Below are positions 18,762 to 26,385 of a stretch of 49,761 nucleotides of DNA, piece by piece; position 1 is the first letter of the stretch; each line of letters begins with the position of its first letter. Origin of the DNA: a candidate division FCPU426 bacterium (lineage in GTDB: Bacteria > Oederibacteriota > JAAXVQ01 > JAUVAV01). The stretch is taken from contig JAUVAV010000024.1 in NCBI GenBank assembly GCA_030591525.1, forward strand, positions 1 through 49,761. Direction: 5' to 3'. The translations under genes were made by a program, and so were the position numbers. The notes beneath the pieces are model-generated. The model was not told the DNA's origin. It did not search any database and was given only the letters and a program-made list of their open reading frames with translations.

Positions 18762-19294
18762 TAATCTTCCTCCTGGTTTTGATTGCTTGGCATTTCCGGT
18801 TCCCTGCCCGTCAAGCTTTTGAGGGGAACCTCTTCAATTTGTTGCGTTTCCTGCTGGGAAAGAATCTTTTCAAAATTCAATAGTATAATGATACGGTTAC
18901 GCAGTTTGGCAATTCCATTCAGATATTCTCCGCCAATGTCGGCAATCATGGGCGGCGGCGGTTCAATGGCATCCAGCGGCACGCTGATAACCTCCGTGAC
19001 CGAATCCACGATCATGCCCAGAACCTGATTCTCTATCTCTACTTCCATAATACGTTGCTGGCCCACCGGTGTATTCAGGGGAAGATCAAAGCGCTGCCGC
19101 AAATCCAAAACCGGCATTACTTTGCCCCTTAGGTTAATCACACCTTCAATAAATTGGGGAGCACGCGGTACCCGGGTGATTTCCACCATGCGCAAGATTT
19201 CTTGCACCTGCTGAATGGGCGCCCCGAATTCTTCATCCCCCAACCGAAAAACCACAAATTTCATCTCATTTTTTATTGTTTGTTTTGCATACAT
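18761..19294 (-). CDS. cheW: Chemotaxis coupling protein CheW
   Basis: The 177-residue CheW fold opens KFVVFRLGDEEFGAPIQQVQ and contains the hallmark FIEGVINLRGKVMPVLDLR and the GMIVDSVTEVISV segment. CheW links receptors to the CheA kinase. The last 35 residues (after FEKIL) form a polar tail rich in Gln and Glu that normal CheW lacks. ATG 19294 is used, although the ribosome site is weak; an internal ATG at 19264 would remove ten residues and start at the conserved fold. A second CheW domain occurs in the fusion protein 23407-24048. Confidence 0.92.
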   Translation of the reverse strand: MYAKQTIKNEMKFVVFRLGDEEFGAPIQQVQEILRMVEITRVPRAPQFIEGVINLRGKVMPVLDLRQRFDLPLNTPVGQQRIMEVEIENQVLGMIVDSVTEVISVPLDAIEPPPPMIADIGGEYLNGIAKLRNRIIILLNFEKILSQQETQQIEEVPLKSLTGREPEMPSNQNQEED

Positions 19295-19299
19295 GGTAA

Positions 19300-19803
19300 T
19301 TATATATCCCGTTCTCCGGCCAATGCGGTTCGGACGCGCATAATACCGCTCTCCGCAAAAAATTCCACTGAGCGCCCCGCATTCCCGCCGGTATCTTCCC
19401 CCACCACCGGAATCCCGGTCTGCTCCAATTGCTCCTTGACGGCCATCACGTTGCGTTGCCCCACCTTTAAATTCCCCTCCACGGCAATCGTCCCCGCAAT
19501 GATAAACATGTTGGCTCCTCCGACTATCTTCGCTTGGAGCTGTTGCTTGGCAATCCCCAGTCTTGCAAAATTTTCAAGCATAAGCCTTAGCGCCGTATCG
19601 GCAAACTTTGCGGGATTGGTATCTTGACGAAACCGTAACTGTTTGGAATCCGGAAGCATGATATGCGCCATGGCCGCAGTCTTGGTTTTTTCATCCCGCA
19701 AACCCAAACCTACGCATGATCCCAAACCGAAAGTAACCAGGATATCCTGGCTCCGGGCCAGTTTCCAGTCTGCCATTCCCACTTTAATTCTATCCAATGT
19801 CAA
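19300..19803 (-). CDS. cheD: Chemoreceptor glutamine deamidase CheD
   Basis: The 167-residue protein matches CheD, which deamidates receptor glutamines and binds CheC. The catalytic residues fit the family spacing: T24, C30 (TFGLGSCVGLGL) and H47 (MAHIMLP). GGANMF and the NVMAVKEQLEQTGIPV segment are also typical. The gene starts with TTG, at 19803 or at 19797, where GGAG is nine bases upstream. Either start overlaps the end of cheC, so the two partners are translated together. This fits their known physical complex. Confidence 0.92.
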   Translation of the reverse strand: MTLDRIKVGMADWKLARSQDILVTFGLGSCVGLGLRDEKTKTAAMAHIMLPDSKQLRFRQDTNPAKFADTALRLMLENFARLGIAKQQLQAKIVGGANMFIIAGTIAVEGNLKVGQRNVMAVKEQLEQTGIPVVGEDTGGNAGRSVEFFAESGIMRVRTALAGERDI

Positions 19804-20422
19804 CCACTCCGGAAGTTTTTTGAATGACCGCGGTCATCGTCTCCAAAGCATTTTCTTCCGGTATCAGGAAAAAACTCCCCGAAATCTTGGTCTCAGTCTC
19901 TATAATTTCAGTCCGGAGCATTAAGGCATACCGATTCTCCTGGGAAAGTTCTGCCAATATAGTATCGAGAACTGCGGTAAAACTGTCAATGGCTAAAGCC
20001 GGCACGGAAGGAATCATGCGCAGGTCAAGAAATTTAGACATGGCATTCAGGTAGGCCCCGGATAATATGGTACCCAGTTCCTTCAAGGCGGACAGCTTTA
20101 GTTCATCCAGCGTGGAACCGGTTCCGACGGGCTGGTTCAGCATTAGGTCCGTAAGGCTTAACAGGTCTTTATACGGAAAAGTAACTAGTATCTTGGAGGG
20201 CACATCACCGTAAACCTCCAAATAAATACCCGCGACGGTTTCCTCCATGTCACCCACAATTTCGGGCACTCGCTCTATGGGAATGATCATAACCTCGGGA
20301 ACGGACATATTAATTGTCCGTCCGACCAATTGGGAAAGCGCCGTAGCGGCGTTCCCGGAACCAATATTCCCCAACTCTTGAAAAGCATCCCGGTAAAATT
20401 CGTTCAAACGGCTGGAATCCAT
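19790..20422 (-). CDS. cheC: CheY-P phosphatase CheC
   Basis: The 210-residue CheC/FliY-family phosphatase normally has two E-x2-N-x22-P active centres. The first is intact: E16, N19 and P42 (ELGNIGSGNAATA). The second has E115 and P141 at the right spacing, but threonine (T118) replaces the asparagine (KELGTILSGAYLNAM), so this centre may be weak or inactive. CheC dephosphorylates CheY-P and is stimulated by CheD, which is the next gene and overlaps by 14 bases. GAGGAG eight bases before the ATG supports the start. There are two cheY genes on either side of the cheC-cheD-cheW block. Confidence 0.92.
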   Translation of the reverse strand: MDSSRLNEFYRDAFQELGNIGSGNAATALSQLVGRTINMSVPEVMIIPIERVPEIVGDMEETVAGIYLEVYGDVPSKILVTFPYKDLLSLTDLMLNQPVGTGSTLDELKLSALKELGTILSGAYLNAMSKFLDLRMIPSVPALAIDSFTAVLDTILAELSQENRYALMLRTEIIETETKISGSFFLIPEENALETMTAVIQKTSGVVDIG

Positions 20423-20426
20423 TCAA

Positions 20427-20798
20427 TCACTCCTCTTCGCGTTCGACTTTTTGGATAGCTTCAATGACACTACTGGGTTGGAAAGGTTTAACAATGAAAT
20501 CCCGCGCTCCGGCTTGCATGGCTTCCACTACCAGGGCTTGTTGTCCCATAGCACTGCAGATAATAATTTTGGCGTCTCGATCCAGTTCGATGATTTTTTT
20601 CACCGCCTCAATCCCGCCCATCTCGGGCATGATTAAATCGATCAGGACAATCTCCGGTTTAATCTCTTGGTAGGTTTTCACCGCCAGCCGGCCGTTTTCC
20701 GCCTCACCCACCACCTCATAACCATGACTGCTCAAAACATTCCGCAGCATCATACGCATAAATGACGCATCATCCACGATTAAAATTTTAGTGCCCAC
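20427..20798 (-). CDS. cheY: Single-domain response regulator, CheY type (second copy)
   Basis: I choose the GTG at 20798 (123 residues, starting MGTKILIVDDASFMR). GGAGG lies just upstream of it, and a longer frame from ATG 20825 only adds nine residues (MNQQGGELK) that encode that ribosome site. Phospho-acceptor D54 (LIDLIMPEMGG), acidic pair D9/D10 and K104 (FIVKPFQPS) are present. No DNA-binding or enzyme domain follows. It lies five bases before cheC, its probable phosphatase. Its output partner may be the TPR proteins or the envelope machine upstream, but that is inference. Confidence 0.92.
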   Translation of the reverse strand: MGTKILIVDDASFMRMMLRNVLSSHGYEVVGEAENGRLAVKTYQEIKPEIVLIDLIMPEMGGIEAVKKIIELDRDAKIIICSAMGQQALVVEAMQAGARDFIVKPFQPSSVIEAIQKVEREEE

Positions 20799-20836
20799 TT
20801 TTAATTCTCCTCCCTGCTGATTCATTCCTTCATCAG

Positions 20837-21175
20837 CTATAGTGCCGCTTCTCCGGTCTCTCCGGTACGCAAACGCACCGTCTCTTCTACCGGCAAAACA
20901 AATAATTTCCCATCCCCCAGCCGTCCGGTCCCTACCGTAGTCTTCAGCTGTTGAATGGTCTTCCCGGTTTGCTCATCCGGCAACACTATTTCTAACATAA
21001 TTCGATGCTGAATATCAACCCTGTAATTCGGGTTTACTTTATTCTTCAACTGAGAACGATGGATGCCGAAACCCCTGACATCGTAAATAGTCATTCCTTG
21101 AATTCCCTTATCCAGCAGGGCCTGCTTAACCGCTTCCAGTTTCTCCTCCGGAATAATACACTTTATCAGTTTCAT
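20837..21175 (-). CDS. PII-family (GlnB-like) signalling protein
   Basis: The 112 residues align without gaps to E. coli GlnB. Y51, the uridylylation tyrosine, is kept (NYRVD), as are G37, K90 (LGDGKLFV), R101 and R103 (RLRTGE). Differences are concentrated in the T loop: Q39 is replaced by His, and residues 38-50 (IHRSQLKNKVNPN) do not resemble GlnB or GlnK. Classical PII proteins bind ATP/ADP and 2-oxoglutarate and touch nitrogen targets through the T loop. Here no amtB, glnA or glnD lies nearby; the gene sits between a TPR gene and cheY inside the chemosensory run, so it may deliver a metabolic input. GGAG seven bases upstream supports the ATG. Confidence 0.85.
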   Translation of the reverse strand: MKLIKCIIPEEKLEAVKQALLDKGIQGMTIYDVRGFGIHRSQLKNKVNPNYRVDIQHRIMLEIVLPDEQTGKTIQQLKTTVGTGRLGDGKLFVLPVEETVRLRTGETGEAAL

Positions 21176-21202
21176 GCCTTGCTCCTGGGGTTAATATCTT
21201 GA

Positions 21203-23410
21203 TTAACGAATTATCCGTTCCTGCCGGGCTCCCGGGGCATAACAAAAATGCTCCCTCCAATCCTGGATGGACCGCACTTTTTCCGCAGCCCGCATGGCGG
21301 CTTCGGTATTGGGCGCCAGCTTAATAAATAATTCCCAAACCGCAATGGCTTCATCCCACCAGTTACGCCGGCTGTATATTCGTGCCAAACGGTCATGTAC
21401 CTCTATATGTTTCGGATTTAAATCCAGGGTCCGGCAGTATGCCACTTCGGCTTCATCCAGCCAAGCCTTTTGGAAATAAACCTCCCCGAGATAATAATGC
21501 GCGTCGGGGTAATGGGGATTCAAGGCCACGGCCCGCAGTAAAACCGTAAGCGCCTCGTCCAATCTCACGGTTTTTTTATAAATCAGCCCCAGGTTAGTGC
21601 AGGCTTCCACATATTGGGGATTAATCTCCAGCGCCCGTTGGTATTCCCGGATGGCTTCTTCGAAACGATCGGTATTCCGATAGACATTTGCCAGATCATA
21701 GTGGGCGGCGGAATTTTCCGGATTCGCTTTAATATCCGCCTGCAATTTTTCAATCGCCTCATTAAAAATTTCCTTCTTTTTGGCGGCGGCCGTTAAATTA
21801 TGCCGGGCAGTTTCGTAATCCGGTTCAATTTCCAGCGCCCGTTGAAACTCTTCAATGGATTTGTCATAAATGCCGTTCTGATAGTAAACCACCCCCAGAT
21901 TGTTATAAGCCTTGGCATACTGCGGATTAAGCGCTATGGCCCGCCGGTATTCCTCTTGGGCATCGTCAAAATTCCCCGCACTTTTATAGGCCATGCCCAG
22001 GGAATTGTGGGCGATGGCATTGTCCGGATCAAGCACCAGGGCTTTCTGATATTCAATAATCGCTTCTTCAAAGCGGCCTTTTTCGGCCAGGGCCAGTCCC
22101 AAGTAAATATTGGCCTCACTATCCTGAGCGTAACCCGGTGAGAGCTCGACCGCCCGGCGGAATTCCTTCACCGCTCCGTCAAAATTATTATGGCGGTAAT
22201 AATAAATACCCAGTTGGTAATGGGCGGCGGCATAATGAGGATTTTTGGCAATCGCCCGTTCGATCTCGGTAATTGCCTTCTCCACCTTCCCGTGTTTGTA
22301 ATAGATAATACCCAGTTCATAATGGCCGCGGACATTGTCCGGTTCGTTCTGGAACACTTTCCGCAACTGATCCTCGGCCTCGTCAAAAAGCCCCTGCTGA
22401 CGATAAACAATTCCGGCATTGATATAGGCCTCGGTACATTTCGGGTCAACCTTTATCGCCTGGCGGAACTCCGCCAGCGCTTCCGGCAGCTTTTTAATCT
22501 CAAAATAAATTTCCCCCAGGTTATTTAGAAGTCCGGCATCATGGGGCTGCGCCTCTGCCGCCTTCCGGTACTGTTGCAGCGCTTCATTCAACAACCCCTT
22601 AAGCCGATAGACCTTGCCCATTTCCCGGTAAGCCGCGGCGGAATCGGTTTCCGGGGCGGCCCCGGGAGCTTCACCCTCAAGCGAAACCTCCTCCCCGGAC
22701 CGATAGTAATCAATCGCCAGATTAGTCGAGGACTGGGCATAACCGGGATTGATCTCAACCGCCCGCGCGAATTCTCTTTCCGCTTCCAGATTCATGCCTT
22801 TATCGCCATACGCAAAACCCAGATTATAATGCCCTACGGCAAATTCCGGGTTAATCTCAATAGCGGTTGAAAATTCTTTGATAGCCTGATCGTAAAGCCC
22901 CTTATTATAAAAAACCTCCCCCAGGGTATTATGCAGTTCGGCAAAATGGGGCGCCTGTTCAATGGCTTCTTGCAAAATTGCTATCGCCTCTTCAAACCTT
23001 CCCATACTTTTATATACGATGCCCAGGGCGTTCAAGGCAAAAAGATGGGAAGGAGTGATTTCTATGGCCTGCTTATATTCTGCGATCGCCTGCTCATAAC
23101 GTCCGGTATACCTAAAGGCATTACCAAGATTATAATGCGCTTCCGCATCTTCCCGGTACATCTCACTGGCCCGCTGGTAGGCTCCGATGGCGCGGTCATA
23201 AATACCGGTGTTTTTATTCACCGCCTGGAGATTCTCCATGGCTTGCGTCATGTTATGATCAATTTCCAACGCCCGTTTGAATTCCTTAACCGCCTCAACA
23301 TACATCCCCTTGGAGTAGTAAAAAACTCCCAGATTATTATGCGCTGAGGCATCATTTTGATCTATGCCATATTCAAATTCGGGCATACTCCGGTCATCGT
23401 CTTCGCTCAT
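21203..23410 (-). CDS. Large TPR protein within the chemosensory operon
   Basis: This 735-residue protein is almost wholly made of tetratricopeptide repeats of 34 residues (about 19-20), with the pattern A-x-x-N-L-G-x-x-Y and A-x-x-P as in NLGVVYYQNGIYDKSIEEF. There is no signal peptide or membrane helix, so it should be cytoplasmic. A short linker with SLEGEAPGAAPET near residue 230 divides the repeat array. The last 30 residues form a basic tail. Its ATG overlaps the stop of the MshEN-CheW gene by four bases, which argues for co-production. TPR stacks serve as protein-docking scaffolds; in this setting it may organise CheW/CheY partners. The function is not known. Confidence 0.85.
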   Translation of the reverse strand: MSEDDDRSMPEFEYGIDQNDASAHNNLGVFYYSKGMYVEAVKEFKRALEIDHNMTQAMENLQAVNKNTGIYDRAIGAYQRASEMYREDAEAHYNLGNAFRYTGRYEQAIAEYKQAIEITPSHLFALNALGIVYKSMGRFEEAIAILQEAIEQAPHFAELHNTLGEVFYNKGLYDQAIKEFSTAIEINPEFAVGHYNLGFAYGDKGMNLEAEREFARAVEINPGYAQSSTNLAIDYYRSGEEVSLEGEAPGAAPETDSAAAYREMGKVYRLKGLLNEALQQYRKAAEAQPHDAGLLNNLGEIYFEIKKLPEALAEFRQAIKVDPKCTEAYINAGIVYRQQGLFDEAEDQLRKVFQNEPDNVRGHYELGIIYYKHGKVEKAITEIERAIAKNPHYAAAHYQLGIYYYRHNNFDGAVKEFRRAVELSPGYAQDSEANIYLGLALAEKGRFEEAIIEYQKALVLDPDNAIAHNSLGMAYKSAGNFDDAQEEYRRAIALNPQYAKAYNNLGVVYYQNGIYDKSIEEFQRALEIEPDYETARHNLTAAAKKKEIFNEAIEKLQADIKANPENSAAHYDLANVYRNTDRFEEAIREYQRALEINPQYVEACTNLGLIYKKTVRLDEALTVLLRAVALNPHYPDAHYYLGEVYFQKAWLDEAEVAYCRTLDLNPKHIEVHDRLARIYSRRNWWDEAIAVWELFIKLAPNTEAAMRAAEKVRSIQDWREHFCYAPGARQERIIR

Positions 23411-24048
23411 GACATCTCAGCCGCCTTTCCCGGGTCAGCCGGCCAGGTCATCTCCACCATGATATTGGTCAATTGCAATAAAGTAATCAGCCGTTTCTCC
23501 GTTTTACCGACGCCGTAAATATAACGGGGATTTATACGCTGCAGGCTCCCCGGGTTGCTTTCGATGTGTTCCATCGGCAATTGCATAACCGATTCCACGC
23601 TGTCGACTACCAGACCGTATATCTGGGAGGCGGATTCCACGACGATAATCCTGGTATCATCGTTTACCGGACCGGACGGCAAACCCAGCCGCCGGGATAA
23701 ATTCACTATCGGTATAATGGCCTCACGGTGCTGTAATATTCCCGCAACAAATTGCGGCATGCTCGGCAATTTATTAACTTCCCGCCACCGGATGATTTCA
23801 CGCACGAAAAGCGCTTCAAAAGCAAAATCCTCTTTCCCTAAATGGAAAATAACCACCAGCAGCCCATGCAGCGCCTGCAGCACATCCTGCTCGCTGATAA
23901 AACCCATCCGAATCATAATTTTTCCCAACGGTTCGGCGCTGCGCTGTTGCTCCTGCAGCGCCCGGCTTAGTTCATCTTTTTTAATCATTCCGCTTTGCAA
24001 CAGCAGTTCACCCAGAGACCGTTCCTGCCTTCTTTCGATAAAAGCCAT
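23407..24048 (-). CDS. MshEN (GspE N-terminal type) domain fused to a CheW domain
   Basis: This 213-residue protein has two parts. Residues about 10-62 match the tandem MshEN motif: LGELLLQSGMIKKDELSRAL, then LGKIMIRMGFISEQDVLQAL. MshEN domains of type II secretion/pilus ATPases bind c-di-GMP. Here the first motif has Ser where Arg usually precedes LG, so binding is uncertain. Residues about 65-200 are CheW-like: LVVIFHLGKEDFAFEALFV, a FVAGILQHREAIIPIVNLSR hallmark, and YGLVVDSVESVMQL. The gene is coupled on both sides to TPR genes (overlap of four bases downstream, six bases upstream gap). It may couple c-di-GMP or a docking signal to the chemosensory array. Confidence 0.86.
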   Translation of the reverse strand: MAFIERRQERSLGELLLQSGMIKKDELSRALQEQQRSAEPLGKIMIRMGFISEQDVLQALHGLLVVIFHLGKEDFAFEALFVREIIRWREVNKLPSMPQFVAGILQHREAIIPIVNLSRRLGLPSGPVNDDTRIIVVESASQIYGLVVDSVESVMQLPMEHIESNPGSLQRINPRYIYGVGKTEKRLITLLQLTNIMVEMTWPADPGKAAEMS

Positions 24049-24054
24049 GACTTT

Positions 24055-25221
24055 TTATCCTTTTATGAATTTAATGTTGTTGCGCAAAATTTCGTTATTC
24101 GGGTCCATGGCCAAAGAAGTTTCCCAGGCCTGCAAAGCCTGCTCGCTCTCTTTCTGCTTATAATATATATTTCCCAGCTTCAGATACGCCTCGACATGGC
24201 TGGGTTCCAGCTTGATCACGGTTTGGAATTCCTTTATGGCCCGGTCATACTCACCAATGCGGTATAAAAGATTGGCCAATCCCAGGTGCAGGCTGACATC
24301 GGACATCATTCCCAAAGCTTGTGCATATTCTCGCAAAGCCTGCTCGACGTCGTTCTGCTGATCGTAGATAAAAGCCAGCATTTTGTGAAGGTTGGCGTCA
24401 TGCGGATTGATTTCCAAAACCTGCTTATATTCCTTAACGGCTTCTTCCCGCTTTCCCATTTGGGCGTAAATCTGTCCCAGCTGAGTATGCGCTTCCACGT
24501 TCAGGGGATTGATGTTTAGGGTCTCTTGCAGATAAGCCAGGGCTTCTTCCCAGCGTCCCATTTTCGTCAACAGGATTCCAAAATTCTGTAATCCCACGGC
24601 ATCCCGGGGATTGATTTCTATAACCCGCCGGTAGGCGGCTTCCGCCTCTTCAAACTTTCCGTTTTTAGTATGTATGCCGGCGATGATGTTATAAATTCCG
24701 GCATGCCGAGGATTTATCCGGAGGGCCGATTCGTAGGCGGTTACCGCTTCCGCATAATCCCCCTGACTTTCCAGGATATACCCCAATTTGAAATAAACCT
24801 CGGAAAGGTTGGGATTGATCTGCAAGGCCGCTTGATACTCCTTTTTGGCCCCGTCCAACTTTCCCTGTTTATAATAAACGTCTCCCAGATTATTATGAAG
24901 TCCCGAGTCCTGGGAATTAAGCTCCAGGACGTTCCGGTATTCTTCAATCGCCTCTTCCAACCGGCCGGTATTGGTATATATCAGTCCCAGTTTGCAGTGA
25001 GCATTTGCATGCTCGGGATTGGTGTTTAATACCTGCTGGTACTCTTCCACCGCCTGCTCGTACTTTCCAACATTCGAGTATAGCACCCCCAGCTGGAAAT
25101 GAACCTCGGCATCATGAGGATCTATCCGGAGCGCCTTCTCGAATTCATGAATAGCCTCCTTATACTTGCGGTTCAAGGAGAAGGCTATGCCTAAATTAAT
25201 ATGGTCTTGAATGCGTTCCAT
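24055..25221 (-). CDS. TPR protein within the chemosensory operon
   Basis: I start at ATG 25221 (388 residues, MERIQDHINLGIAFSLNRKY), where the first TPR begins. A TTG at 25293 also opens the frame, but it would add 24 residues without homology and begin next to the repeat element. About 11 TPR units follow, in the same style as the 735-residue protein (HCKLGLIYTNTGRLEEAIEE). No export signal is seen. It is followed six bases later by the MshEN-CheW gene. Upstream lies a 370-base gap of nested repeats, so this gene may begin its own transcript or be read through from cheR. Confidence 0.83.
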   Translation of the reverse strand: MERIQDHINLGIAFSLNRKYKEAIHEFEKALRIDPHDAEVHFQLGVLYSNVGKYEQAVEEYQQVLNTNPEHANAHCKLGLIYTNTGRLEEAIEEYRNVLELNSQDSGLHNNLGDVYYKQGKLDGAKKEYQAALQINPNLSEVYFKLGYILESQGDYAEAVTAYESALRINPRHAGIYNIIAGIHTKNGKFEEAEAAYRRVIEINPRDAVGLQNFGILLTKMGRWEEALAYLQETLNINPLNVEAHTQLGQIYAQMGKREEAVKEYKQVLEINPHDANLHKMLAFIYDQQNDVEQALREYAQALGMMSDVSLHLGLANLLYRIGEYDRAIKEFQTVIKLEPSHVEAYLKLGNIYYKQKESEQALQAWETSLAMDPNNEILRNNIKFIKG

Positions 25222-25294
25222 GGCAACCAGCTTTCCCGTAGTTAAAGCCCTGCCGCTAAAGATACTGTCTCCAATAAGCTTTTTCTCCCTCAAA

Positions 25295-25537
25295 TGTCAT
25301 CCCGAGCCGCAGGCGAGGGATCTCCAAGAAAAGGCTTGATTAACAAGTGCTCTAGGAGCCGGAGCATTTAGTTGATTTTAATATAAATAATTCCTCTCCC
25401 TCGAGGGGAGAGGTTAGGTGAGGGTGCGATTTTAAAAACTTTTATCACCCTCCCCTTTATCCCCTCCCGTCAAAAAGGGAGGGGAATACTTGAATTCTGG
25501 ACTAAATGCTCAGGCTCCTAGTCTTCTCGGAATGACA
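25295..25537. repeat. Three-layer nested inverted repeat
   Basis: Three inverted repeats sit inside each other. Outer layer: TGTCATCCCGAGC (25295-25307) and TTCTCGGAATGACA (25524-25537). Middle layer: CTAGGAGCCGGAGCATTTAG (from 25352) and CTAAATGCTCAGGCTCCTAG (25502-25521). Inner layer: CCTCTCCCTCGAGGGGAGAG (from about 25394) with TTAGGTGAGGGTG, answered by CACCCTCCCCTTTATCC and a CCCTCCC/GGGAGGGG hairpin ending near 25486. Each layer has relatives elsewhere in the window as a stand-alone or differently combined element. It fills the gap 25222-25593, which otherwise holds nothing I can call. Confidence 0.75.
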
Positions 25538-25593
25538 AAATCAGGGAAATTCCCTGAAAACAAGCTTTTAGCGACAGTCCCCTAAAACTTGGT

Positions 25594-26385
25594 TCATATC
25601 CGTTGGTAAATACGCTCGCGAATATTCAGAGTTTGATATTTATTCCGCATCTCGCCTAAAAGCGTCTCGGTTTTTCCCAGGATTAAAAACCCGCCCGGCG
25701 CCAAACACCGGTGAAATTCCCTAAACAATTTTTCCTGCAAAGCCCGCACAAAATAAATCAGTACATTACGGCAAACCACTAAATCAAAGGGCCCGCCGGG
25801 AATCGGGCCGGTCAAATCATGCCGCTTAAAGTCTATCCGGCGCTGGAGTTCTGGTTTTATCACCCAATCATCATTTTCCTGCCGGAAATATCGAGGTATA
25901 AAATCCTCTGGAAGAGTAGCTAACGCCCTGGCCTTGTAGACCCCTTTACGCGCCCGCTCTAAGCATATGGGATCAATATCCGTGGCTAATACCCTGACCT
26001 GGCAAAGCTTGGGCAATTCTTCCCGCAGCAATATTGCCAGGGAATAAGGTTCTTCGCCGTTGGCGCAGCCGGCGCTCCAAACACGCACGCTTAAATTTCG
26101 GCGCCAAGCCGGAAGCACTACCTGCTTTATTTGTTGATATACGCCGGGATCCCGATAAAACTGGGATACATTTATGGTTAAACGATCCAGCAACCTGTCA
26201 TATTCCTCCGCATCCCGCTCCAAAAATTTCCGATAGGCTTGATAAGTATTTTGCTGCGTAGCGCGCATGCGAACGTTTAATCGTCGTTTAAGATAACAGA
26301 TTTTATACTGCCGGCAATCCAGCCCTTTTTCTTTCAGCACCAGTTGCAGCAAAGCTTCAAATTGATCCTGGTTTTCATATATCAT
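25594..26385 (-). CDS. cheR: Chemotaxis protein methyltransferase CheR
   Basis: The 263-residue protein has the all-helical N-terminal CheR domain (about 1-75, ending TINVSQFYRD). The S-adenosylmethionine-binding domain follows: VWSAGCANGEEPYSLAI, VLATDIDPICLERAR, and FDLVVCRNVLIYF. It methylates receptor glutamates and opposes CheB. Its ATG overlaps the stop of the upstream secreted-protein gene by four bases, directly tying the chemosensory run to the envelope block. The usual CheR motif N-E-T-x-F-F-R reads N-V-S-Q-F-Y-R here. There is no TPR tail, although TPR genes follow. Confidence 0.93.
   Translation of the reverse strand: MIYENQDQFEALLQLVLKEKGLDCRQYKICYLKRRLNVRMRATQQNTYQAYRKFLERDAEEYDRLLDRLTINVSQFYRDPGVYQQIKQVVLPAWRRNLSVRVWSAGCANGEEPYSLAILLREELPKLCQVRVLATDIDPICLERARKGVYKARALATLPEDFIPRYFRQENDDWVIKPELQRRIDFKRHDLTGPIPGGPFDLVVCRNVLIYFVRALQEKLFREFHRCLAPGGFLILGKTETLLGEMRNKYQTLNIRERIYQRI

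Noticed and set aside
25222-25293. N-terminal extension of the TPR protein from the TTG at 25293
   Set aside because: It has no TPR similarity, begins beside the repeat element and lacks a ribosome site; the ATG at 25221 starts exactly at the first repeat.
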